A DNA stretch of 64,000 bases from Desulfovibrio desulfuricans (GCF_004801255.1 NZ_CP036295.1:2058001-2122000), one strand, 5' to 3'. Numbered from the stretch's first letter, positions 37,504-46,442 are shown. Notes: generated from the sequence alone by a model not told the origin. Translations and numbers: made by a program.

Positions 37504-38520
37504 CTATGCAAAAATGACGTCTTCGTTGATGGCGGCAATGTCCTTGCAGCCTGTCAGAACCATGGTCTGCACCAGTTCGCCCTTGAGCTGGGCAATATAC
37601 TTGCTTACGCCCGCAGCTCCCCCGCCTATGGCAGCCCAGACAATCGGACGGCCAATGCCCACAAGGTCGGCCCCAAGCGCCAGCATCTTGAACACATCGG
37701 CCCCGCTGCGCACGCCGCCGTCCGCCATGATCGTTATCTGGCCCTTAACCGCTTTGGCAATCGCAGGCAGCACCCGCGCAGTACCGGGGGCATACTCCAT
37801 CACACGGCCGCCGTGGTTGGAAACAACAATGCAGTCCGCCCCGGCCGCCACAGCTTCCCTGGCGTCCGCGACCGTCATGATTCCCTTCAGGATAAACTTG
37901 CAACCGGCCTTATGGATTTTTTCAACAATCGCGGCCAGTTCCTTGGGGGATTTGGGGCCAACGGGGTGCCCCATCTTGCGCAGGGTAATCAGGCCGGCGG
38001 CATCGATATCCATGCCCACTATCTTGCATCCGCTGGCAAAAGAGCGTTCGAGCTTTTCGTCAAGCTCGTCACTCTCCCAGGGTTTGATAAAAGGAATACC
38101 GTGCCCCTTGGCCGCAGTTATGGCCGCAAAAGCAGACTGGGTAATTACCGGGGGCACGCCATCGCCGGTGCAGCCGATCACGCCCGCGTCCTTGCAGCCT
38201 TGCACCACGGCCTCGACATATTGCTCTTCGGTTACGGCATCATTAAAATTGAACATGCCGCCAATAGGTGCGGCCACTACGGGCATGTCCAGGTTCAGCC
38301 CAAGGCAGCTACAGGATGTGTCGGGAGCGCTGGCTGTATGGATGAGGCGCATGTTCAGGGCGATCTCCGCCAAGGCCTTGACGTTGTTTTTAAAGGCAGT
38401 GCCGCTGCCCAGCCCGCCCATGCCGGGCACCTCGCCCGCGCACGCTCGACCGTCGCAAATGGGGCAAAGACGGCAAGACCCCCGCATGAGTTCCTTGGCT
38501 TTCTGGCGAATATCTTTCAT
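37504..38520 (-). CDS. FMN-dependent 2-hydroxyacid-oxidising enzyme with N-terminal Cys cluster
   Basis: Protein of 338 residues of the lactate oxidase/glycolate oxidase TIM-barrel family. Catalytic and FMN motifs: PVVAAPIGG, ILKGIMTVADAR (FMN Lys), SNHGGR (catalytic His and substrate Arg), IMADGGVRSG and GADLVGIGRP. The N-terminus carries CRLCPICDGRAC, four Cys suggesting an iron-sulfur cluster or redox centre absent from classical members. ATG 38520 is set by GGAG in ATGGAGATTCGT just before it, rather than the ATG at 38532. Likely oxidises an (S)-2-hydroxy acid to the oxo acid, feeding or competing with the R-specific branch. Confidence 0.87.
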   Translation of the reverse strand: MKDIRQKAKELMRGSCRLCPICDGRACAGEVPGMGGLGSGTAFKNNVKALAEIALNMRLIHTASAPDTSCSCLGLNLDMPVVAAPIGGMFNFNDAVTEEQYVEAVVQGCKDAGVIGCTGDGVPPVITQSAFAAITAAKGHGIPFIKPWESDELDEKLERSFASGCKIVGMDIDAAGLITLRKMGHPVGPKSPKELAAIVEKIHKAGCKFILKGIMTVADAREAVAAGADCIVVSNHGGRVMEYAPGTARVLPAIAKAVKGQITIMADGGVRSGADVFKMLALGADLVGIGRPIVWAAIGGGAAGVSKYIAQLKGELVQTMVLTGCKDIAAINEDVIFA

Positions 38521-39080
38521 ACGAATCTCCATTATAATTAAAAAATACGGTCTGCTTATCTACAATGATAGCAAAAACCGCAATAGCTTACTATCAATAC
38601 AAACAACATGACTGACAGTTTGTCATTTATAAGAATACGCCCGCTTTACACAAAATGCAACAAAAATACGATGTTCATGATCTTGCGGCACGTAATAATA
38701 CCATAAAATTCAACAAATACAATAAAATAATAAGCTATAGTGCAAATTTCCCACCAGACTTCGCGCGGCAAGACTCAACGCCGCGCCCAGATGCTGCCGA
38801 GAATATGGATGTCTTTGATGATAATAATGTGTAATTTTGTATCGTCTTTTCGCCCACCATGGCCCTGTTGCAATGTATTTTTATGCAACACTGCCGCATG
38901 TAAAACACATTGCCCTGCCCCGTCGTGATACAGGCAATCACGCGAAAACTTTACTAAGTGTCAAGGGCATGCCAAACCTGCAACGGACGTTGTTGCCTGT
39001 GCCTTGACATTTATTGAATGATTCTGCGCGCTACCCCAAAAATCGGTGGTATTGCTAGGGCAAATATTTCAGGAGTTCAC
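38521..39080. other. Intergenic region, AT-rich, with a nested hairpin
   Basis: About 560 bases between the divergent FMN enzyme and ProX/YbaK genes. No gene is supported. TGTCAAGG at 38959-38966 pairs with CCTTGACA at 39002-39009, with a smaller GCAAC/GTTGC stem inside; function unknown. Confidence 0.6.
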
Positions 39081-39599
39081 ATGGATCAGCAGGAAAATCG
39101 AAAAAATGTTCTTCGCCACTTGGGACAACTTGGCGTGGATTACGCAATAACGGAACATCCGGCGGTTTATACCATCGAGGAGATGCTAAACTCGGGTATC
39201 AAGCTCATGGGCGAGGTATGCAAAAACCTGTTCATGCGAGATTCCGCTGGCAAACGGCATTTTCTCGTCACCATACCCAACGACAAAAAAGCCCCGCTGA
39301 ACATCTTGCAGCAAAAACTCGGAACATCCCGACTCAGCTTTGCGTCCGAGAAGCGCCTTGCCAGATACCTTAAGCTGCATAAGGGAGAAGTAACCCCCTT
39401 TGGCATTCTCAATGATGAAGGCCGCGATGTTGAGCTGGTATTTGATTCCACGCTTGAGGGCAACCCATGTCTGGGCGTGCACCCCAATGACAACACGGCA
39501 ACGGTATGGATTTCTTTTGCAGATTTGCACCGAGCGGTTGCCGCACACGGAAACCGTATCCATATGCTCTCTCTGCGCGGGGTAAGGTCACCGATATAA
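39081..39599 (+). CDS. Prolyl-tRNA-editing deacylase (ProX/YbaK domain)
   Basis: Free-standing aminoacyl-tRNA deacylase of 172 residues that hydrolyses mischarged tRNA. The YbaK core is complete: AITEHPAVYTIEEM, CKNLFMRDSAGKRHFLV (catalytic Lys region), and VTPFGILNDEG and GVHPNDNTATVWI. ATG 39081 has AGGAG six bases upstream; the frame runs further up to 39018 without a ribosome site. Monocistronic. Confidence 0.92.
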   Translation: MDQQENRKNVLRHLGQLGVDYAITEHPAVYTIEEMLNSGIKLMGEVCKNLFMRDSAGKRHFLVTIPNDKKAPLNILQQKLGTSRLSFASEKRLARYLKLHKGEVTPFGILNDEGRDVELVFDSTLEGNPCLGVHPNDNTATVWISFADLHRAVAAHGNRIHMLSLRGVRSPI

Positions 39600-39730
39600 G
39601 AGGCGTCAAATCTATTTTTATCCCAGGCAAAAAATCCCTGTATTTCTCCATTTGAGATTTTCACACAAAATCTAACTACCCCTTAGTTTTTTTCGTGCAT
39701 GTAAGAAGCTGTCATGGCGGGGATTTTTGC

Positions 39731-39819
39731 TTTCTGGCAAGAAAAAACGGTTTTTTATGCAGGAAGTGTGCTCTTTAGAACTCGACCGGAATAAAAAACC
39801 GTTTTGACGCAGCCAGAAA
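39731..39819. repeat. Palindromic repeat unit A
   Basis: Outer arms TTTCTGGC (39731-39738) / GCCAGAAA (39812-39819); inner perfect arms AAAACGGTTTTTTAT (39744-39758) / ATAAAAAACCGTTTT (39791-39805). The apical part contains AGTGTGCTCTTTAG-N-ACTCGACCG, identical in unit B. Confidence 0.75.
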
Positions 39820-39867
39820 CAAAAAGCGCCCCATGCCCCGCTTTCCCGGCGCAAGATGGATTTTGTT

Positions 39868-39954
39868 CTCAGGCAAGAAAGACAAGGCGACTTTGAGGGA
39901 GTGTGCTCTTTAGCACTCGACCGAAAAAGCCGCCGCTGTATGACGCAGCCTGAG
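39868..39954. repeat. Palindromic repeat unit B
   Basis: Outer arms CTCAGGC (39868-39874) / GCCTGAG (39948-39954), differing from unit A on both sides so that pairing is kept. It shares AAGAAA, AGTGTGCTCTTTAG (39900-39913), ACTCGACCG (39915-39923) and TGACGCAGCC with unit A at nearly identical spacing. Confidence 0.75.
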
Positions 39955-39975
39955 GGCAAAAGACGCTTGCGCCCC

Positions 39976-42774
39976 CTAGTGGGCGGAGCCCCAGTCACGC
40001 CCCTGCCCCCAGTCCACAACCAGCGGTACAGACAAAGCCGCGCCCCCCGGCATAACCCCGCTCATAAGCGCCGCCACCCGCTCGCCCGCAGCGGCAGCCG
40101 CGTCCGTGGGCACTTCCAGCAGCAGCTCGTCGTGCACCTGCAAAAGCAACCGCGCATCAAGCCGCTTCAACTCTGCATCATGGGCCACAGCCAGCATGGC
40201 AAGCTTGATGATGTCGGCGGCTGATCCCTGAATAACAGTATTGATAGCCTGCCGCCGCGCCAGGGCATAGTTCTGGCCGTTGGCGGAATGGATGTCGGGC
40301 AACAGGCGCCGCCGCCCGCCAAGGGTCGTCACATAGCCCTGCCGTTTGGCAACGGCCTCGACTTCTTCATAAAATTCCTTGAGGCCGGTGAGGCGCTCAA
40401 AGTAGCGGGCAATGAATTCCTTGGCCTCGTTGGAGCTGATTTTCAGCTCCTGCGCCAGTTTTTGCGCGCCCATGCCGTAGATAAGACCAAAATTGATGGT
40501 CTTTGCATTGCGCCGCTGGTCAGGGCTTACCTCGCCTGGCGGCAGGTCGTACACCAGTGCCGCCGTGCGGGCGTGGATGTCCTCGCCGTTGCGAAAGGCC
40601 TCAAGCAGCGCGGCGTCCTGCGACATATGGGCCAGCACGCGCAGCTCAACCTGCGAATAGTCGGCGGAAACCAGCAGATTTTGCGGCCCGGCGATAAAAC
40701 ACGAACGCATGCGCTTGCCCAGCGGCCCGCGCACGGGGATGTTCTGCAGGTTGGGGTTGCTGGACGAAAGCCGCCCCGTGGCCGTGGCCTTCTGGTTAAA
40801 GGTCGTATGGATGCGCCCGCGAGAATCCACAAGGCGCGGCAGCGGGTCCAGGTAGGTGGAGCGCATTTTTTCCAGCTTGCGAAACTGCAGGATGCTCTCG
40901 ACCACAGGGTGCTGCCCCGCCAGCTTTTCCAGTGTTTCCTGACTGGTGGAGGCCTGCCCGCCACGGGTTTTGCGCGGCGAGGGCAGCTTGAGGGCGTTAA
41001 AAAGCACCTCGCCGAGCTGCTGCGCCGAGCGGATGTTGAAGGTGGTTCCCACTGCGGCAAAAACTTCTTGCGTGAGACGGTCAATCTCGCTCTGCACGTC
41101 TAAAAGAAAAGTCTGAAAAGCTGCAGCGTCAATGCCCACGCCGCGCGCTTCCATCTGGGCCAGCACGGGCGTGAGCGGCAGCTCAAGCGCCCGGTAGAGT
41201 TCAAGCAGGCCATCGGCCTCCAGCCGCTGCTCCATAACGGCAGCCATGCGCAGAGCCATGCTGGCCGGGCCGTTGCCGCCCTGCCCTTCACGCAGGGGCG
41301 CGCCCCAGCGCACCGCCAGCCGGGGCCAGCCGTAGTCGCTTTCCTCGGGGTTGATGAGGTAGGCTGCCAGACCAAGATCAAAGAAAAAGGGAGGCGTGGC
41401 TTCGGTTGGCAGCTTGCACCAGCAGGCGGCGGCAATCAGCTGCGCCTTGAGGTCAGCCGTCACCAGTCGCTGCGCCCCGGCAAGCCAGGTGCACAAATCG
41501 TCTGTGGAGCCGCCCCAGCGAAAATCGTCGCTGCCAGCCACGCCCACATGCGGGGGCTTGCCCTGCCCGCCGGGCCAGACCACCGCCACCTCGCGCCCGG
41601 CGCAGGAGGGCAACAGCCCGGATTGGCCTATGAGCGGCGCTTCCGGCTCGTCGGCCACATCAAGCAGGCTCATCTGAGGGCCAGCTCCGGCTGAAGGGCG
41701 CGGCTTCGCAACGGCCTTGTCCGCTGAGACGTCCAGCAGGCCCTGCTGGGCGGGACGCGACACAGCAGACTGCAACGCAAAATCGTTGGGTGATGCCGCA
41801 CCAGCGGGTACAGCGCCTCCTGTCGGGCTGGCAGTGCTGCCCGCGCGCTGCGGGGCGGCCTCGGCCATCGCAGGGGCGCGGTGTTGCAGGCGGGCCAGAG
41901 CAGCCATGTCGCGCCGCAGGGCGTGCAGCTCAAATTCGTCAGCCATGGCCGCGCACTGGGCTTCGTCCAGCGGGGCTACGGTCATGTCGTCAATGGTCAG
42001 CTCCGTGCAGGTGTCGAGCGAGAGCGACGTAAGCTGCCGCCACAAAAACATGTTTTCAAGGTGATCGCGCAGCTTGTCCTGAATTTTTGGCGACAGCAGC
42101 GCAAAATGATCGCGGATATCCTCAAGCGTGGGACAGATTTCAAAAATCTTCTGCGCCGTCTTGGGGCCGATGCCCGGCACGCCGGGAATATTATCGCTCG
42201 TGTCGCCCACAAGGGCCTGCACATCGGCCCACTGGTCGGGGCGCAGGCCGCTCTCTGCCGTAAAATCGGCGGCTGAGAGCAGTTTTTCTTCCTTGGAGGC
42301 AGGGTCCCACATGTAGACGTTGGGGCCAAGGCACTGCTTGAGGTCTTTGTCGCCGCTCACGATAATCACGGGCCTCTGGGCCGAAAACCGCGCCGCCAGC
42401 GAGGCAATGCAATCGTCGGCCTCGCAGCCGTCCGAAATTTCCACGGGTATGCCCAGCGCCTTTACCATGCGCACAATGGGTTCCATCTGCCGCACCAGAT
42501 CTTCAGGCGTGGCGTCGCGGTTGGCCTTGTACAGCGGAAACAGGTCGTGCCGAAAATTTTTGCCCTTGCCGTCTTTGACAAACAAAAAAAGACCGGGGCG
42601 CTCGTCGCGCAAAATGCGCAACAGCACGCGGGTTACCACCACCAGCGCGTTGGTGGGAAACCCGTCGGAACGCTGCATGTTTTTGTTGGCAAAAAACCCG
42701 CGGTAGATAAAGGCGGAGCCGTCCATAAGAAAAAGCGGCTCGGCAGACAGATTGAGGCGTTGTTTCAGCGACAT
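39976..42774 (-). CDS. polA: DNA polymerase I
   Basis: Protein of 932 residues. N-terminal 5'-nuclease domain (FLMDGSAFIYRGFFAN, VSGDKDLKQCLG, GIGPKTAQKI), a middle 3'-5' exonuclease-like region (~330-560) in which the canonical DxE acidic residues are hard to identify, and a C-terminal polymerase domain with SADYSQVELRVLAH, RRNAKTINFGLIYGM and LLLQVHDELLLEVP. Start ATG 42774; the same frame stays open far upstream to 44247, but only as antisense of the mla genes. A Pro/Ala/Ser-rich linker lies at ~290-370. Divergent from mlaE. Confidence 0.95.
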   Translation of the reverse strand: MSLKQRLNLSAEPLFLMDGSAFIYRGFFANKNMQRSDGFPTNALVVVTRVLLRILRDERPGLFLFVKDGKGKNFRHDLFPLYKANRDATPEDLVRQMEPIVRMVKALGIPVEISDGCEADDCIASLAARFSAQRPVIIVSGDKDLKQCLGPNVYMWDPASKEEKLLSAADFTAESGLRPDQWADVQALVGDTSDNIPGVPGIGPKTAQKIFEICPTLEDIRDHFALLSPKIQDKLRDHLENMFLWRQLTSLSLDTCTELTIDDMTVAPLDEAQCAAMADEFELHALRRDMAALARLQHRAPAMAEAAPQRAGSTASPTGGAVPAGAASPNDFALQSAVSRPAQQGLLDVSADKAVAKPRPSAGAGPQMSLLDVADEPEAPLIGQSGLLPSCAGREVAVVWPGGQGKPPHVGVAGSDDFRWGGSTDDLCTWLAGAQRLVTADLKAQLIAAACWCKLPTEATPPFFFDLGLAAYLINPEESDYGWPRLAVRWGAPLREGQGGNGPASMALRMAAVMEQRLEADGLLELYRALELPLTPVLAQMEARGVGIDAAAFQTFLLDVQSEIDRLTQEVFAAVGTTFNIRSAQQLGEVLFNALKLPSPRKTRGGQASTSQETLEKLAGQHPVVESILQFRKLEKMRSTYLDPLPRLVDSRGRIHTTFNQKATATGRLSSSNPNLQNIPVRGPLGKRMRSCFIAGPQNLLVSADYSQVELRVLAHMSQDAALLEAFRNGEDIHARTAALVYDLPPGEVSPDQRRNAKTINFGLIYGMGAQKLAQELKISSNEAKEFIARYFERLTGLKEFYEEVEAVAKRQGYVTTLGGRRRLLPDIHSANGQNYALARRQAINTVIQGSAADIIKLAMLAVAHDAELKRLDARLLLQVHDELLLEVPTDAAAAAGERVAALMSGVMPGGAALSVPLVVDWGQGRDWGSAH

Positions 42775-42832
42775 GATTGCCCGGTGGTTTGGGTTTTCAA
42801 AAGATTGCAAGACGGTGCGCAGGCATGGACGC

Positions 42833-42868
42833 TTGCGAAGAATTTGCGCTACGCGTATAGTATAGTGA
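42833..42868 (+). promoter_or_regulatory. Predicted sigma-70 promoter of mlaE, apparently leaderless
   Basis: TTGCGA (42833-42838), 17-base spacer, TATAGT (42856-42861). Transcription would begin about seven bases later, at the mlaE start codon 42868. No Shine-Dalgarno sequence is present. Confidence 0.5.
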
Positions 42869-43995
42869 TGGAAACAAGTCCGCAAGTGACCGTATCTGTT
42901 CAGGGGCCGCTGTTGCGCGTGTGCGTTGGCGGGCGCTGGAATATGGACGAACCCTGGCCCAGGGAGGCAGCCGCCGCCCTGTCCCAGACCGCCGACCAGC
43001 GCATCCGCGAAGTGTGCCTTGCCAGCGAGGCCCTTGGGCAGTGGGACAGCACACTGCTTGTCTTTGTGGTACAGATGGTCAAAGCGGCTCGCGTCCGCAA
43101 TCTCACGTTGCGCACCGAGCTGCCCGAAGGACTTGAGCGCCTCATCAAGCTGGCCTTTGCCGTACCCGCCAAGGAGGGCTCGGCCCGCAGCAAGAGCACG
43201 GCGGGCTTTGTGACCCGCGTGGGCGAGAGCGTGCTGGCATTGCCGCCCAAGCTTTATGATTTTCTTAATTTTCTTGGCGAAGTGGTGCTTTCCATCTGGC
43301 GGCTGTTTTTGGGCCGGGCCAAGATGCGCCCCATGGACCTGTTTGCGGCCATGCACGAATGCGGGGTGGCAGCCCTGCCCATCATATCGCTGACCAGCCT
43401 GCTGTTTGGCCTTATTCTGGCCTTTGTGGGCGCTGTGCAGCTTACCCAGTTTGGCGCGCAGATATACGTTGCCGGGCTGGTGGGCATAGGCATGCTGCGA
43501 GTCATGGGTGCCATCATGGTCGGCGTTGTCATGTCGGGCAGGGTGGGCGCGGCCTACGCCGCCCTTATCGGAACCATGCAGGTGAATGAAGAGGTAGACG
43601 CCCTCTCCACGCTTGGCATTTCTCCCCACGATTTTCTGGTATTGCCGAGGGTGCTGGCCCTCATGGCCATGATCCCCCTGCTGACCCTGTATGCAGACCT
43701 GATGGGCATTATTGGCGGTTTTTTGGTGGGCACGGCCATGCTGCACCTCAACCCGCTGGAATACGTCAACGCCACCATCCAGATGGTTCCGTTCAAGCAT
43801 GTGATTATCGGTCTTGTGTACGGAACGGTTTTTGGCGCCATTGTGGCCGTGGCCGGGTGCTATCAGGGCATACGCTGCGGGCGCAGCGCCCAGGCCGTGG
43901 GCCAGGCCACCACCACCGCGGTGGTGCAGGCCATTGTGGGCATTATTGTGGCCACAGCCATCATCACCATCATCTGCAACGTGCTGGAAGTGTAA
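42868..43995 (+). CDS. mlaE: MlaE-family ABC transporter permease with N-terminal STAS-like domain
   Basis: Inner-membrane permease of 375 residues of the phospholipid-trafficking Mla/MCE system. Residues ~1-110 form a soluble STAS/MlaB-like domain; the permease follows with 5-6 helices and the blocks LFAAMHECGVAALPIISLTSLLFGLI, GVVMSGRVGAAYAALIGTMQVNEEVDAL and LPRVLALMAMIPLLTLYAD. ATG 42868 has no SD; the upstream open frame is antisense to polA and rejected. First gene of a four- or five-gene operon. Confidence 0.92.
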   Translation: METSPQVTVSVQGPLLRVCVGGRWNMDEPWPREAAAALSQTADQRIREVCLASEALGQWDSTLLVFVVQMVKAARVRNLTLRTELPEGLERLIKLAFAVPAKEGSARSKSTAGFVTRVGESVLALPPKLYDFLNFLGEVVLSIWRLFLGRAKMRPMDLFAAMHECGVAALPIISLTSLLFGLILAFVGAVQLTQFGAQIYVAGLVGIGMLRVMGAIMVGVVMSGRVGAAYAALIGTMQVNEEVDALSTLGISPHDFLVLPRVLALMAMIPLLTLYADLMGIIGGFLVGTAMLHLNPLEYVNATIQMVPFKHVIIGLVYGTVFGAIVAVAGCYQGIRCGRSAQAVGQATTTAVVQAIVGIIVATAIITIICNVLEV

Positions 43996-43996
43996 C

Positions 43997-44881
43997 ATGC
44001 CCGACGCCGCGCGACCTTCCATCGACCTTTCCCGCCTGAGCGCCGCCGAGGGAGCCCTTGCGGATGACGGCATACGCATACGGGTGCGCGACCTCACGGT
44101 GGGCTTTGGCTCGTTTGTGCTCATGCGCAACGTGTCGTTTGACGTGCGCGTGGGCGACATTTTTATGGTCATGGGCGGCTCCGGCTGCGGCAAAAGCACG
44201 CTGCTGCGCGTGCTCATGGGCCTCAAGGAACCACAACAGGGAAGCATCGCCTATAACGGCGAAGACTTCTGGAACGGTACGGAAGAAAGCCGCCGCCGCA
44301 TCATGCGCAGCACAGGCGTGCTGTTTCAGGGAGGCGCGCTGTGGAGTTCCATGACCCTGGCGGAAAACGTGGGGCTGCCCCTGCAGCAGTACACTGACCT
44401 GTCTGAAGATGAAATCAGGGAGCAGGCTTCGCTCAAGCTGGCGTTGGCGGGTCTGGCCGGTTTTGAAGACTATTACCCCTCGGAGATCAGCGGCGGCATG
44501 CGCAAACGCGCGGGTCTGGCGCGCGCGCTGGCCCTTGACCCGCAGATACTCTTTCTGGACGAGCCCTCCGCGGGGCTTGACCCCGTAAGCTCGCGCCTGC
44601 TGGACGACCTTATCCTCGAGCTGCGCGACAGCCTGGGCACGACCTTTGTCATTGTTTCGCACGAGCTGTCGAGCATTTTTACCATTGCCCGCAACAGCAT
44701 TTTTCTTGATGCGCAAAGCAGAACAGTCACCGCCAGCGGCAACCCCAGCGAGATGGCAAAGAACCCCTCCACCGACCAGAGCGCCATGCTCTTTTTGACC
44801 AGAGGCGGCATGCGCGGGCATACTGAAGCGCAGGCCGACGACGCGCAGGCGTCAACGTCACACAAGGAACAAGCCCGATGA
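43997..44881 (+). CDS. mlaF: MlaF-type ABC transporter ATPase
   Basis: ATPase of 294 residues: Walker A GGSGCGKST, Q-loop LFQGGALW, signature ISGGMRKRAGLARAL, Walker B LFLDEPSAGLD, switch His in IVSHEL. The MRKR variant after the signature is typical of MCE-system ATPases. It starts one base after the mlaE stop and overlaps mlaD by four bases. It powers lipid movement between the membranes together with MlaE and MlaD. Confidence 0.95.
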   Translation: MPDAARPSIDLSRLSAAEGALADDGIRIRVRDLTVGFGSFVLMRNVSFDVRVGDIFMVMGGSGCGKSTLLRVLMGLKEPQQGSIAYNGEDFWNGTEESRRRIMRSTGVLFQGGALWSSMTLAENVGLPLQQYTDLSEDEIREQASLKLALAGLAGFEDYYPSEISGGMRKRAGLARALALDPQILFLDEPSAGLDPVSSRLLDDLILELRDSLGTTFVIVSHELSSIFTIARNSIFLDAQSRTVTASGNPSEMAKNPSTDQSAMLFLTRGGMRGHTEAQADDAQASTSHKEQAR

Positions 44882-45846
44882 ACTCGCAATCATACAAGAC
44901 GACTGTTGGCGCTTTTGTGCTGGGGGGCCTTGCCCTGCTGGTCATGGGCATCATCCTGCTGGGCGGAGGTCGCCTTTTCAGCAATGACCTTGAATACGTC
45001 ATGTACTTTGACGGCTCGGTCAGCGGGCTTTCTACCGGCGCGCCGGTGGTGTTCAGGGGCGTGCCCATGGGCAGCGTTACGCGCATCAACCTGGTGGCCA
45101 ATTCGCGCGACTCCAACGTGACCATCCCCGTTTACGTGCGCATCGACGAGCGCAGCTTTGTCCGCGCCAGCGGCACGGCCACGCCTTCGGAATCTTTTCA
45201 GCAGGAGATCATCCGCCGCATGGTGCAGCGGGGCCTGCGGGCGCGCCTGCAGCTGCAAAGCCTCATCACCGGCCAGTACCGCGTGGAGCTTGATTTCTAT
45301 CCGTCCACGGCGGCCAACTTCCGCTCCGCTACGCCGGACATGGAAATTCCCACCATCCCCTCGCCCATCGACACGCTGCAGAGCACGCTTTCGCAGATGC
45401 CGCTTGAGCAGATGGTCAACTCACTAAGCGCCGTGCTGCAAAACCTGGCTCTGGGCCTGAGCGACGACAAACTTGGCAGGGCGCTCACGGCATTTACCGA
45501 AACCTTTCAGGAGGCCCACGGCATTCTGCACGCTGGCTCCATACGCAATAATACGGAGCAGGTTCTCAACAACCTGAGTTCTGCCAGCGACTCGGTGCAA
45601 AAAGAGCTGCCCGCCACCATGATCGCCTTCCGCGAGGGCATGCAGAGCATGGCCGTCGCGGCGGATCAGCTGCGCGTGGCCACGGCCTCGGCCCAGGGCA
45701 TACTGGGGCGCGATTCGCCCACCATGAACGACCTGCGCCGTCTTCTCAAGGAAAGCACCGATGCCATGCGCGCCATGCGTGCCCTGGCCGAAACGCTTGA
45801 ACGCAATCCCGAAGCGCTGCTCCGGGGTAAGCAAGGAACACGCTGA
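44878..45846 (+). CDS. mlaD: MlaD/MCE-domain periplasmic lipid-binding protein
   Basis: Protein of 322 residues with one N-terminal membrane anchor (~12-32) and an MCE domain (~40-115, containing FDGSVSGLSTGAPVVFRGVPMGSV). A long helical C-terminal region (~180-310) is predicted to extend through the periplasm, longer than E. coli MlaD (about 180 residues). ATGA overlap with mlaF and TGATG overlap with the next gene show tight coupling. Confidence 0.94.
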   Translation: MNSQSYKTTVGAFVLGGLALLVMGIILLGGGRLFSNDLEYVMYFDGSVSGLSTGAPVVFRGVPMGSVTRINLVANSRDSNVTIPVYVRIDERSFVRASGTATPSESFQQEIIRRMVQRGLRARLQLQSLITGQYRVELDFYPSTAANFRSATPDMEIPTIPSPIDTLQSTLSQMPLEQMVNSLSAVLQNLALGLSDDKLGRALTAFTETFQEAHGILHAGSIRNNTEQVLNNLSSASDSVQKELPATMIAFREGMQSMAVAADQLRVATASAQGILGRDSPTMNDLRRLLKESTDAMRAMRALAETLERNPEALLRGKQGTR

Positions 45847-46442
45847 TGCAACGCAATATCCTTATACTCTCGCTTGTGCTGCTTGCGCTTTTGAGCGGCT
45901 GCGGACGCAGCGCGCCCACGCGCTACTTCCTGCTAGAAAGCGCGCTCGACCCGGTCAAGGCCGACAGCCTGCCCAGCAAAAATCTGCGGGTGGCGCAGGT
46001 TACCGTACCGGATTATCTGGACCGCAACAGTATTGTCAGCCGCGTGAACGGACAGACCGAGCTGGTAGTCTCGCAGTTTCACGCCTGGGCCGAGCCTGTG
46101 GCGCACGGCGTACGCCGGGTGGTGCAGGAGGTGCTTACCCCTCCCATGCTTGCGGCCGGGTTTAATGTGCTGGCGGCAGGCGACGACACCAGGGCGGACT
46201 ATGTGCTGCTGATCGACTTGCAGCGCCTGGACGGCAACTTTGACTCCTGCGCCGTGCTTGAAGCGCGCTGGACGCTTAAAAACCGTCACGACGACGTGAT
46301 CGCCCGCGGCATCTATGCAGACGCAGAAGCGGTAAACGGCAAAACCTACGACACGCTCACCGCAGCGGAAAGCCGCATGGTGCGTCGCATGGCGGAGCAT
46401 CTGGGCAACCGACTGCCGGAACTGACACGGAGCAAACCATGA
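45846..46442 (+). CDS. ABC-type transport auxiliary lipoprotein (PqiC-like)
   Basis: Lipoprotein of 198 residues with a signal peptide ending in lipobox LLSGC (Cys ~19). The body matches the PqiC/ABC-transport-auxiliary family: RYFLLESA, LRVAQVTVPDYLDRNSIVSR and VLTPPMLAAGFNV. Likely outer-membrane-anchored partner of the MCE protein, closing the trans-periplasmic path. Overlaps both neighbours. Confidence 0.88.
   Translation: MQRNILILSLVLLALLSGCGRSAPTRYFLLESALDPVKADSLPSKNLRVAQVTVPDYLDRNSIVSRVNGQTELVVSQFHAWAEPVAHGVRRVVQEVLTPPMLAAGFNVLAAGDDTRADYVLLIDLQRLDGNFDSCAVLEARWTLKNRHDDVIARGIYADAEAVNGKTYDTLTAAESRMVRRMAEHLGNRLPELTRSKP

Larger units (their letters stand above)
39600..39975. other. Intergenic region made largely of two palindromic repeats
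   Basis: About 375 bases between ProX/YbaK and polA (convergent). A minus-strand frame here (39672-40019) merely reads through the two repeat units and gives a protein with an internal duplication; I do not treat it as a gene. Confidence 0.65.

Noticed and set aside
39672-40019. Minus-strand frame of 115 codons between ProX/YbaK and polA
   Set aside because: It reads through the two palindromic repeat units, its internal duplication reflects the repeats, and its end overlaps polA.
42775-44247. Upstream extension of the polA frame by about 490 codons
   Set aside because: It lies entirely antisense to mlaE and mlaF and has His/Gly-rich shadow composition; polA homology starts at 42774.
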